Under the pieces are notes generated by a model, which was not told where the DNA came from, searched no databases, and saw nothing but the letters and a program-made list of their open reading frames with translations. A stretch of DNA of 64,000 nt. It comes from Gnetum montanum. Lineage: Eukaryota; Streptophyta; Gnetopsida; Gnetales; Gnetaceae. The translations under genes were made by a program, and so were the position numbers. Each line of letters begins with the position of its first letter. Position 1 is the first letter of the stretch. The stretch is taken from assembly GCA_015680685.1 (NCBI GenBank), contig MNCI01007630.1, positions 410,891 to 474,890 on the forward strand, read 5' to 3'. Shown one piece after another: positions 20,700-31,837 of this stretch.

Positions 20700-21900
20700 T
20701 AAATCCACAATCCTTTAATTATCTCAATGTTTGAAGATTATTTGTACCTTAGTGTTTTTTGATCATTTTTCCCTAGATTAAGCTTTTTGAGCATTGAAAC
20801 GTGAAACCCTATATGGTATTTTACTAGATATGCTAGTAGTTGCAACTTGTAAGTATCTAGGTTGACACAAGCATGAACATTGAAAGGGCCATCATGATGC
20901 ATTAAGAACTTCTAACTAGCCTCTTTCTTTGGTCTCATCTACCTTGCATAATTCTTCTTTAAAAAAGCTGATTCACCAATACCAAATTTCAATTATCTTC
21001 TCCTACTATTAGCATGCTTCTTCATGTGTAGAACAAACTTATCCAAGTATAACCTACAAACTTGGGGATGATCCATCTAAGATTTGAAAATTTTATCTAT
21101 CAAATGATTAAAACTTGATGTGAGATTTTTAGTAGTTGAGAGATCTATGGTTACATTTCCAAGTACAAATATACTACAGAGAATCCTATAACTAAGGAAT
21201 TTTGAATGTTGTAGTTGAATTGATTCACAAGTAGTAAAGAAATCCAATTCATCTGATCAAACCAGATGAAGTACCTCAAATATTTCTTCAAAAATTTATT
21301 TATGCATTCTATCATCCATTTATTTGTGGATGATATCTCGAGGACATCCATACCTTTATACCCAATATTTCAAACAACTTCTGCTAGAAATCCCACATGA
21401 AAATGGAGTCATGATCTAAAATAATGCTTGATGATAATCCAACATAGTGAACTATATTACCAAGAAATAATGATGTTTCATCCTTAACAATGAAAGGGAT
21501 AGAGCACAAGATGGAGATGACATACTTAGAGCACAAGATGAAGATGACATACTTTAAGAATTTATCCACAACTACAAGACTGCTAGAAAATCCTTGTAAT
21601 ATGGGGAGTCTTATGATGAAAGCTGTGGAAATTTCAAGGGATGAAAAAAGCTTCTTAGTTTCTCATTGGAACTTCTATCTTGTTTCCAAACTAAACAACT
21701 TCACATAAAATTCATCACATCAATCCCTAAATTAGGCCTATAGAAACTCTACTCCACCAATGTTGTCATTCATTTATATTCCAAATGGCTTGCCCAAAGA
21801 GTGCTATTACATTTATCAATGATTTAAGAACACAAAGAACCCTAATTAAGAACGAAAATTTGATTCTACTTGAACATGAGTAGATCATCAAATTTTCTAA
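20700..21900 (-). pseudogene. Chromovirus-like integrase, broken
   Basis: Reading from 21.9 kb downward gives VDKFLKYVIFI (first catalytic Asp region), then IVKDETSLFLGNIV and SIILDHDSIFMWDF (second Asp region). RYHPQINGWMIECINKFLKK (Glu region) and LRYFIWFDQMNWISLLLVNQ follow. Near 20800, YHIGFHVSMLKKLN matches the IHPVFHVSxLKK motif at the end of plant chromovirus integrases. Stops and at least one frameshift, next to the catalytic Glu, break it. I could not see a convincing chromodomain. Confidence 0.75.
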
Positions 21901-22099
21901 AATTTGAGTTATCACCTTCATAGATTACCTACAACAACTCCTGAACACACTGATTATGATAAAATTTATGCTTAATTTTTTTTCAAAGTTCATAGTCAAC
22001 CATCATCCTAGAGTTATTGGATGGTTCTATGATCTCCATTGAGTATTCTTGAGGACATTTTATTAAAGAATTTATCACTACATTCTTTCTTTCTAGTTA

Positions 22100-23900
22100 A
22101 TAGAAAAACTAAAGATCAAAATTTTGGAATAGGTCTAATCTTTGAGCTTGCTTTGACTCTAACTTAGATTGATTGAGGAGGTAGATTATGGTAGTTTTGT
22201 TAGTTTTTGACTACCATTGGATCATCAAGAAGGTAGTATCATCATTTGTGGAGGTAATGCATGATAGTGAAAATTTCCTTTTCATAAACTAGTCATAAAT
22301 ATTTTGTCTCATTCAGCTTCTTAGATTCAAATGCCACTAGATGGTTGTCTTGTTAAAGCATCACATCAATCACCTCATCCAAAGCATCTATATGAACTTT
22401 GAATGGCTTTGAGATATTAGGAAGAACAAACATAGGCTAGGATTTCAAGGCCATCTTGATTTTATCAAAAGCTTCTTAACACTAGTTATTCCAATTCTAG
22501 GGGATGTCCTTCTTTTACAAATTAGTTAAGGCTATCATCACTCTAAAGAATCCATGGATAAAATTATTGTAATAACTTATCAACCATATGAAATGGCATA
22601 ATTGATTCACATCTTTTGGTTTAGGCCATGTGGAAATTACCTTTACTTTCTTTGGATTTGGTTTCACTTTACCTCTGCCAATGATGTAATTTAAGAATTT
22701 CAGTTCTTACTTATTGAATTTTTACTTCTCCCATTTGACATATAGTTTATGCTCCCATAATTTGGATAATATTAATTCTAGATGGATAATGTGCCCTTTT
22801 AACAAATGAGTATACCAAAATGTCATCAAGATATATCATAACAAACTTGTCTAGGTATGAATGAAACACTTTATTCATGAGTGTGAAAAATGTAGCTAGA
22901 GTGTTGCCCTACCTAAATCGCATGACCATCTACTTGTTAGAGTCATAATGAGTGATACATGTTGTCTTTTCTTCATGACCCTCTACAATCCATACTTGAT
23001 AGTAACCTTGGAAATTGTTGAGTTAAGAAAACATGTAAGCCCCCACTAGCTTTTCAAGCAAGTTCAAAACTAGTGATACTAGATACCTATTCTTGATGGT
23101 GTACTATTTAGTAGTTTGAAGTTACAACATAGCCCTAGCAAGCCATTGTTTTCTTAGTAAAAAATTCTAGGGCATCATAAGACCATTTTAAGGGTTTAAT
23201 GTAACCATTATTCACATACTTACCAAGTACTTTCTTAGTTGTGCTAGCTCACGGATGATCATTTTGTAAGGTTGCTACTTTGTAGGAGTAGTTCCCAGTA
23301 GTGGCTTAATCTTGTGAGTGATCATCAATCATTCTAGAAATTTGTAGGAAATTTCATTGGCATTAGATCCTTATAACTCCCCAACATGTGTTTAATCTAC
23401 ACACTCATCTACACAAAATTCTTATCTTCGATCTATCTCAACATCACGAGGAACATATATTGAATTAGGGACATAAAAACCTGTTTCATTACCATGGGCA
23501 AGATAATCTAGACTTCGTGAATAGTTCTAGTTGCACATGACATAGATATCTTCATCACAAAAGGTGAATCCTCATGCAAAATGTAGATAAAATCCAAGTA
23601 CAAGGCAACCAACAACTTTTCCTACTTAAAGAATTCTTTTCCAATGATAACTTGGGAAAGATTTAATGTCCAAGATTGAGAAATCCAACCTTTCACAAAA
23701 CTACTTCACCTTTACATCTACATCTCTTACGACTACTATGCATCTAATTAGATGAAACTTGGCTAACTTGTACAATGCCAAAGGTAGTTGCACTTGCAAA
23801 TTGAGGATACTAGTAATGTCTAGTGAAAGAAAGTTATGGTTGGTACTTATGTCAATCAAGGCATCTATCATATTTGATTGGAACTACACATGAACCATCT
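22100..23900 (-). pseudogene. Chromovirus-like protease, reverse transcriptase and RNase H, broken
   Basis: The protease active-site region near 23.86 kb reads ALIDISTNHNFLS, where chromoviruses usually have ALVDSGSTHNFIS, so the catalytic DSG is altered. The reverse transcriptase shows FFTLMNKVFHSYLDKFVMIY followed by the intact active-site motif YLDDILVYS (YLDD at 22822-22833). Downstream sequence fits RNase H but is very decayed. Confidence 0.75.
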
Positions 23901-23999
23901 ATACCATATGTAAGTTGGGCTTTTGCTTCAGTTGTTCCCTTTGGACATTCTAATGAATTGCTGCGAAGCTCCAAGAGATCTTCTTAATCTCTTCAAGGG

Positions 24000-25480
24000 A
24001 CTTAATCTCTTATTTATTTTCATTTACTTCAATCACTCATAATCAATCTTGTGGTTAATACTCGAGAGTGTTTAATTAAGTATGACCATTTGGACCTCTT
24101 CCAGTTAGTCAATGATTGGAATTCTATGTATAGTCTTGAGTCACATGATTTCCAAAGGGAATGAAACATCATACACCAAGATACCTACTATGATTATTCA
24201 TGGGTCCTTCAAAGAATTGATGCTTGTTCTCAAACTTGTCATAATCGTTTAGAGTATGTCACTTTACATATCCTAGAAAGAAGCTCAAAGACTAGAGGTA
24301 ATAGTAGATTTTGGATACTGAAAGTCACTACCAAAATCTCTTTTACTAAGCCTACTAGATCTACCACTAGCTCTTTTTCATTTAAGGTGCATCATCTCTA
24401 TTCTTATCCTACTTCTAGGGCTTCAAATTAATCATCAAATTGGCTACCTACATGAGTACCTTCTAGTATTCTAAGATCTTATGGATTTTGATCTTCCACT
24501 AGGCCTAAGATTGTAGACCATTCAAAAATAGGTAGGATTTAGTTTTATCATCTATCAGTAGAATTTATAAGATCACTTCTTAATATTCTTGAAGATAATC
24601 TTTTATCTTCCTAGTCTATTGGAGTTCTTTCAAATTCATGCAATCTTTATCAATGGAAGTGTCTAGGAGGGAGTTCTCAACTAGAGTGATTTTTAGGTCA
24701 TGACATGTCTCAAGCAACCTTAAATCTATTCTCGATTTTATCTCTTGAATAATGTCACCACCAGATTTAGGAAATTCCACCTAGAAATTGGAAAATGATG
24801 TTGACCTTCATCTCCTCTAGGTATTCATTCATGTTGATGAAATGTTGCATCTCAAGGATGAAGGCACCCAAGAGCTTATCATCATAATCAACTTTAAAGA
24901 CCTTTTGCTCTTTGATTCAAAATTTGTGAGTTAACCAACCAAAACCAAATGCAACTACCTTTGTCTGAATAACCAATTAGTCTTCTAGTTTCTCATCTCC
25001 CAATTCAAGCTTCCGTACTTGTGACTCTAGTATTATCATCCTTTGCAAGACATCACCCATAGAGTCTTATACCTCATCAATGATATCCTCCATGTATTCT
25101 AAAAATTCCCTAGCTTAAAATTCTAAGTTGTAGAGAGCTTGTACTTAGCCCCCAAATTCAGTTTGCAAAGTGATGGAACATCAAGTTTATCCATAAGAAC
25201 CTTGGCCATCTTAACTTGTTCTACCACTAGTAAGTAACTAAGGATCATACTTTCAATTTCAAGGAGCTACCCATACAAATCTTTCACCTTGTAAAAGGAG
25301 CAATTCTTGTGCTCCATAATAGGAACCTCTTTGTGATCATCTAAGTTCTCATGTTCAAAGGTCACATCATGTGCTTCATGGTGTATATGCTTCTCCATGT
25401 TATTATGAGGGTTAAAACTAGTAGGCAAGTCTTCAAAGAGGTAGCTCAAATTTCTCTTCTTCTTGTAAATCATGATCACC
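24000..25480 (-). pseudogene. Gag region of the chromovirus-like element, broken
   Basis: Located between PBS and protease. The longest open piece is 25267-25479, a 70-codon frame starting MIMIYKKKRNLSYLFEDLP. No clean zinc knuckle is visible. The assignment rests on position. Confidence 0.45.
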
Positions 25481-25531
25481 TATGAGTTTCAAGAAATAAA
25501 CCACAAATCACCACAAATATCAAATCATGAG

Positions 25532-25548
25532 CCTCATCTTTGATACTA
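25532..25548 (-). other. Primer binding site, initiator-Met tRNA type
   Basis: On the minus strand TAGTATCAAAGATGAGG lies directly after the LTR end (..TTACA). It resembles the common plant PBS TGGTATCAGAGCCATGG with a few substitutions. Confidence 0.55.
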
Positions 25549-25550
25549 AG

Positions 25551-25773
25551 TGTAATAATACCATCCTTTGAAAATATTGTTTGGCACCACTCAAGATTCT
25601 AAAAATAATATTAAGCCAAGATAAACTCAAGAGGGACTACACCTCAAAGCTTAAAGCACTTGCAAGCATATCATAGGAGCACACAACCTATTAGTTATTT
25701 GTTATAGGTGCATTAAGTACATCATAAGTAAATGAATATACAACTAGGCTAATTAGAAATGTACACCCACATA

Positions 25774-25809
<36 letters not shown>

Positions 25810-26105
25810 ATACCATTTCTCTTAGAGAGCTAAGATGTATTACTACTTTAACACATTTTGCCTTAAGCCCTACTTCAAAAAGAAGGATGGTGGCCTATGC
25901 TAGGGAGGTGAAGGCTCCCAAAAAAGCCTACATATCCTTGTGATAAGATTCATAAAGAAATTAGGACCATGTAGTTCTATTAATGATCATTAAGATAACA
26001 TGAAACTCAATAGGATCTCCATACTCCTATAACATCCATTTCAAAGGAAAATAGCCTTCAATCTACTGCCAAGGCATGTTTTCCTATACTTAATCTACTA
26101 ACATT
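25551..26105 (-). repeat. 5' LTR of the chromovirus-like element, with a CA microsatellite
   Basis: Pairs with 19366-19905. A (CA)n tract of about 16 units near 25776-25807 is a longer form of the shorter CA tract in the partner LTR (about 19597-19611). Confidence 0.7.
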
Positions 26106-28929
26106 ATAAACCATCGAAGTAATCTTCTTCATAATATCCATTCATAATAATTCAACATTTGTTATCACTAGTCAAACACATTGAAAATGAATGATAAATA
26201 TAGACATCTATGATATACACTTAATAAAAAATAATATGAATACTACTAGTAGTAGGAAATTCACTATCATCAAAGATCTAGCAATGAACAAACCATAAAT
26301 TAATCCATATAAACAAACCAAGGTGATAAAAATGTCATCATGGAAGTGCTTTACACATTGTATCAGTAGCTTGATTATGTTATTAATACATTATATTGAA
26401 GCACTCAAACAAGAGTTAGAGTAATTGAATTTCATCAATTCCATAATGCATATAATTAATTTTAAAATAAATTTGAGTTAAATCCACTTTTCTTTATTAC
26501 CCCTTATTTTTTCACATAATTTTCAAAGTTGTAGAAGCCTTATCTTAATAAGAATCACCAATTAAACCCTTAGGTGATTTGCAAATGTTATAATCCTAGA
26601 GCCATCTAAGGGATCCTGAAGCTGTATAAAATGAAACTATCAATGTGTTATGAAAAATAAATGAAGGAAAAAATGCAAAAAAAGGAAATAAACTATAAAA
26701 AAAATCTAAACAAATTGCATCTTACCAAACAAAATCAATGTTCCTCATTGATCATATAATGCATGTAAAATAAGGCTTGGTATATATAAACATGAACCTA
26801 CATCAAAGGACCATAATTTAATTTCATGTTATCTTTAAAAGTGATTCTTATATTTTTCTATCAACTAATTACCTTATAATAATTAAAATAATGAGGTGTT
26901 AGCCTAGTATTAAGCCTCTTGATTTAGAAGCTTCAAGTCATGGATTTAATTCTAGTAGGCAATGCTAAGTTATAAGGTTCTAATTTGACTACATGTCTTA
27001 CGGTTAAATATTATTAAAAAAAAACTTTTGAGTTTCAACAACATTCCTTCTTTTATTAATTAATATTAATGTTATCTAACTTTAAAAACTAAAAGTTTTT
27101 TAAAAAAATTAAAATCCCCTATAAATGCAAATCTTATAAAAATTATAGCTTTCAAACTAAAAATTTCAATATAGATCCATTTGAACCTACATAATCCTAG
27201 TATGTTCTACTATGAATGTAATCACTCAACTAAGAAAATGAATAATAACTTAGAATGATATAATTAAATTAACCATAATTAATATGTATAATTGAACATC
27301 TTCCAAACTCATACTAAATAACTATGCATTGTTGCATGTATTTGATTCTTTCAATGAATGACCAAATGTTGTAATGTCATGATAATTGATGTTGAAGTAC
27401 TGATAACTTTGATAAAATGATGGTTAATAAGATGATGCTATTGTGAGGTTAGCGTTACTAGACAAAGTTGAATATATGTTTATTATAATATTTTTTAGCC
27501 TAATATGTTCTTTTGTCTTATTATGTTATCTTTATTCTTTATTCATTATCCATGTTATAGTATGAGTCATGTTGGTAGGTCCTTATGTTTCTTTTATGTC
27601 TTCATGTAATGTATCACATGACATAATTTTATATTTGAAAAGAAAGAGAAGAAGTTAAATTATGAGTCCTTAATACCACATATCATGCATATCTTTCTTG
27701 TGTCACTCAAGTAACCATGTGCCCCTTATTCATGAGCTAGAACTACATGAAGTACATTGGTGGCACTTACTAGCATGTTGGAACCACAAGTCTTCTCAAC
27801 TTGAAATTTAGCATGATATTAGATAAATGAATTTACAACAACATTAGAGTTGAGTATGCTCTTAAGAACCTTCTTAATATCTATGTATTAATGTATCAAG
27901 TTGTTCTTAAACTTGAAGCATTTTAGTGAAGCACTAATGGAAAATAGAAGACGAATTTTACTTCATTTTCATATATTTTTTCATTTATTTTCATTTTGTT
28001 AAATAAATTTCAACCTTGTTTGTGTTATGGTTCAATTTCAATTAAAGTATCTATCAATTATAATGTTGAAGGAAAAATAGAAGCTTGAAATTAGTGAAGC
28101 ATAGACTTCATTATTTTTTCTTGCTTTGTTTCTCATCCATTGCTACATGTCTAAGTATTCCAGTAATTAAAGAAGGGGAAGTTTGCCTAAACATCAACTC
28201 TCTAATTCTCCAAGTTATTCAAGGAAAAATCCACACTCATATTCTTAAAAATCAAGCTCAAGGAAGAAGGAGTTGCATTTTAACTTATTGCAACCCTCTC
28301 AACAAAGTGAGAAAGGTTAGCTAAAATCAAAGGAGCATCTAGTGCAAGTTTGGAGGAGACTAAGGATTAGTTTTAGTTCTTTATTTATTGAAGGTTTGGT
28401 CTCATCACTAGATATCACTCCTACAACTTGTAATAAAAAGGGGTATCAACACATCACTATCCCTTTCCTAATTGCATTTTGTAATATTTGTCATTTCCAA
28501 AATAGGTTAATTAATCTTATGGCTTATCATAATAGAGACCTATCATGACAATGACCAATTTAAAAGAAATGGAGGACTCCATTTCATGACAAACCATTGC
28601 TATGATATGTTGTTATATTAGATAAGTACAATGTCATTAGAGATATCATTATTGTGATCTTTAGTGTTACTAAAAATTAGAGAAACTAGAGGCCATTTCT
28701 TGGCCTTATTTATTGAACGACATCTAGAAATTAGAAGTGTCAGTATCCTACTAAAGTGTAGCATTGTTAGAACTTGTAGGAAAAATTAGAGAAGTCACTA
28801 CCACTTGACATCACTCTACTGATATCTATTAAATGTTAGAAGAAGCTAAAATTTCTACCTCCTCCCCAAACTATTCAATATCAAATCATTGGTATCCAGA
28901 ACCTTAGACAAGAGTCTTCTACTACTTCA
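26106..28929. other. AT-rich interval without a recognisable gene
   Basis: Open frames here, such as 28085-28324 and 28342-28548, show no recognisable domain and no codon pattern I trust. The right part (about 28.1-28.93 kb) probably contains the 5' LTR of the copia element that starts its internal region near 28930, but I could not define the LTR ends. Confidence 0.5.
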
Positions 28930-30794
28930 CTCTAATATTCGGTATCAAAGCTATTTAGTTTAAGGTTTGAAGAAATTAAAGAATGGAAAGATGTCAAAAG
29001 AAGTACCCCAAGGTTTTATCAACTTTTATGACAAGAACAATTTCACATATTAAATGATGCTTACAAGGAACTTATTTGAGTTGAAAGAGTTTTTAAAGGT
29101 TACAAAGCATATATTCTAAGAGCTTGATACAAGCATCCTTTCTTAAGCTTATGTGAGGAAGCAAAATGAAGACAATATGAAAAATTCTTTAGCCAAAATA
29201 ATCTTATGCAGCTCTTTGAGTAAGAGCATTGAGAACAAGATCATCAACAAGGACAATGTTTAAGCTTTCTTAAATGCCCTTGTAGAAGAATATTATGCCT
29301 TAATTTATGTAATATAAGTCAGAAAATTGAATATTAGGGATGATTTTGAAAATATTAATATGATGAGAGGTGAGTTCCTTCATGATTTATTTGAGAGAAT
29401 GGAAAATTCTATTAAGAACCTAGATGTTTCTCAAGCTAGCTATAGCAAAGAGAAAAGATTAAAAAAGGTCAACCAAATATTTTATAATCATTCTAAGCAC
29501 AAAGCCATTATTGTGATCATTGTTGTGAATGGAAACTTAAAGAACCTCATTATTTATAAGTGTATCTTTCCCATGAAAGACATAGATAAGTTGGAGTTTA
29601 AAGGTAATTAAAATCAAGCCTTCTACTTAAAAGAAGAAGTAAAGAGGAAGATAAGGCAAGAGAAGAGGAAGAAAAACATGAAGACAAAAGAGGTGTCATT
29701 GCCATTCACGTGCATCTCCATTAAATAAGACTAGTCCAAAAATAATGCTTCACAAAGAGAAGGAAGAGAAAGAAGCCTCCAAAGAGGAAGCTTACAAAAA
29801 TAAGGAGAAAGCACATCCCAAGAAGAATAAAGACCTAAGAAAATTTAAACAAAAGAAAATTGATGTTCCAATTATAAGAAGTATGGACACCTTGAAGACT
29901 AATATTAGTATAAGGTAGGTTTTCCAAGCCTTTCCTTTAATGAGTGTCCTTCTAAAGCATAAGATGATTATACTTCAACTATGGATACATCAACCATTAA
30001 TAGATGAAAATAACTAGAAGATAAAGAAGTAAGCTATTCAGCCTTCATGTATATGAAGGATCTCACTTCATCATCATGGATCCTTGACAATGGTTGCTTC
30101 AATCGCATGATATCTTAACTTTTAAAGTTTGTAAAAATTATAAGAGGTAACTTTAGGAGAAAAATATTTGGAGATGAAGCATTTGTTTAGATTAAAGAAG
30201 ATAAAGAATGTACTCTCACACTTCATAATGGACACAAAATACAAGTGATGTGTTTTATGTGCCATTGCTTCCATCATCTTTACTTTCCATACAGAAAATG
30301 GTGTAAAAATTATCTTTGATCATAGAATTTGCACATTGAAAAAGAATAATAGAGTCATTTATTCCACTTCTAGATTAGAAACCCCAATTTATGCTTTCTC
30401 CATAATAGATGTTTCTAAATAATTTCATGATAAGCTCACAAGTTAAAGATTCCTCTATCATTCTTGCAAGATTATGGAACAAAAGATTGAGGCATGTTAA
30501 CTACTAATACATTCTTGAAATGGTCAAGACATAAGAAATTATTAGAATGAAGTGTTTGCTCACCTCAAATGAAGTATGTAAAACATGTGCCTATGGCAAG
30601 CATATGTCCTCTTCTCATAACAAACACATGGAAAAGAGGGAGAAACCATTAGAGCTTCTTCACATGGACTTGATGGATCCAATGTAAACTACCTCTATCA
30701 CAAATGCAAAGTATTTTCTACCCCTTTATTATGATGCGTCTAGATATACATGGTGTCATGTTCTTTACAATGTAAGAATAAGGCCTTCTCCATA
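28930..30794 (+). pseudogene. Ty1/copia element (plus), left half: PBS, gag, PR, start of integrase
   Basis: A Met-type PBS-like sequence (TTCGGTATCAAAGCTA) lies at about 28937. A gag-like segment follows at about 29327-29611 (MRGEFLHDLFERMENSIKNL), then a decayed zinc knuckle (YKKYGHLED near 29880). The protease-like motif SSWILDNGCFNRM is near 30075. Around 30480-30760 comes the pre-integrase and integrase start (LRHVN, then CKTCAYGKHMSSSHNKHMEK, PLELLHMDLMDPM, YDASRYTWCHVLYN). It stops at 30794, where the LTR of Athila-2 begins, and resumes at 43865. Stops are frequent. Confidence 0.75.
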
Positions 30795-31682
30795 TGATGA
30801 GCAGCTAGGTATCCCTATGCCCAAACATACGAATCACGAGGGTTCACGTGCAACTCAGTTGAAATCCGCAGACTGTAAGCACTTAACATACACCAGACTT
30901 CCAACCAGTGAAACCTTGGGTTGGAATGGTCGTTGTCATCCTAATCTCACTTGTGAAGTTCTATTACATTGGTTAAGTGAGACTAAGGCTAATGATTTTT
31001 ATATATTTTTAATTATCTTTTTCGATGACTAAGTGAGGTATGGAAAGTAATGAATAGACTATTATCTAATCTCTAGTTATCCTAGTTTGTATTCTAACTA
31101 CTTCTAGCATAAGTATCCAGTGCCATCTTCCAAGCACGTTCTGAGCATTTCCTAACACTACTGGGTTACCAGACATTAAGCATCGCTGGGCTTACCAAGT
31201 GTTTGGATTACGTTCGAGATGGTCATACTTATGTCTTTAACAAACTACGAATGAACCATAACGATTGAAATTATAATAATAAAAACATCAATAATCAACA
31301 AGTAACTAATAAAGCATAAACAAATAATTAATAAATCATAAACATTTTAAACTATTAAATGCATGAAACAACTAAGTCCAAATGCTGCAATGATTGCATG
31401 AACAGTTCGTATTTATTTTCGTCATGCCAATGGCCTCTGATACATCAACGCTCGAATAAAGATCCAATCTCTTTTCATACACCTGCTGCGGGAACTTGGA
31501 AAATATTCTATCTCTTGCGGGAGCAAACTGCAAGAGCTTTGCTATCACTACTCAAAAAGATGCCTAAATGAGGTAGAAGGCCCTCATATTTATAGGCTAG
31601 AAAGGGTGGCATCGATGCAGCCACATATACGCAGCCCCGTATATGCGGCCTAGTCGACGCATTGACTTTTGACACTTCATCA
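30795..31682 (-). repeat. 3' LTR of Athila-2 (888 bp)
   Basis: On the plus strand it runs TGATGAGCAGCTAGG ... GACACTTCATCA, the reverse of the TGATGAAG...CTCATCA form at 16051 and 58726. TATAAATA (minus) is at 31587-31594. Immediately inside, on the minus strand, is TCGTGGGGGTA, the polypurine tract. Confidence 0.9.
31587..31594 (-). promoter_or_regulatory. TATA box in Athila-2 3' LTR
   Basis: Minus strand GCCTATAAATATGAGG, positioned as in the sister LTRs after the GTATATGCGGCC motifs. Confidence 0.65.
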
Positions 31683-31692
31683 TACCCCCACG
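31683..31692 (-). other. Polypurine tract of Athila-2
   Basis: Minus strand CGTGGGGGTA abuts the LTR start TGATGAAG. Confidence 0.7.
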
Positions 31693-31837
31693 ATTGAGCA
31701 AAATCTCATCCTTGAGTTACTTTACAATTTGGAAGGTATGGATTCTTATTTACAACACACATGACTTAAACACATGAATGACACACACATGATGCAACAT
31801 GAATTTACCAAGTGCCCAAGTTACAAAGGAGAAAAAC

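Larger units (their letters stand above)
19366..26105 (-). mobile_element. Chromovirus-like Ty3/gypsy element, decayed, both LTRs present
   Basis: Two diverged direct repeats of about 550 bp (19366-about 19905 and 25551-about 26105) begin TGTAAT on the plus strand and share a CA repeat, the phrase cttagagagctaagatgt and caaggcatgttt. Between them, on the minus strand, the order is PBS, gag, PR, RT, RNase H, INT, as in chromoviruses. Every frame is heavily interrupted, so the element is old. The outer LTR ends are approximate. Confidence 0.8.

Noticed and set aside
25776-25807. (CA)n tract as a regulatory feature
   Set aside because: A microsatellite that is a longer version of the CA tract in the partner LTR; nothing suggests function.
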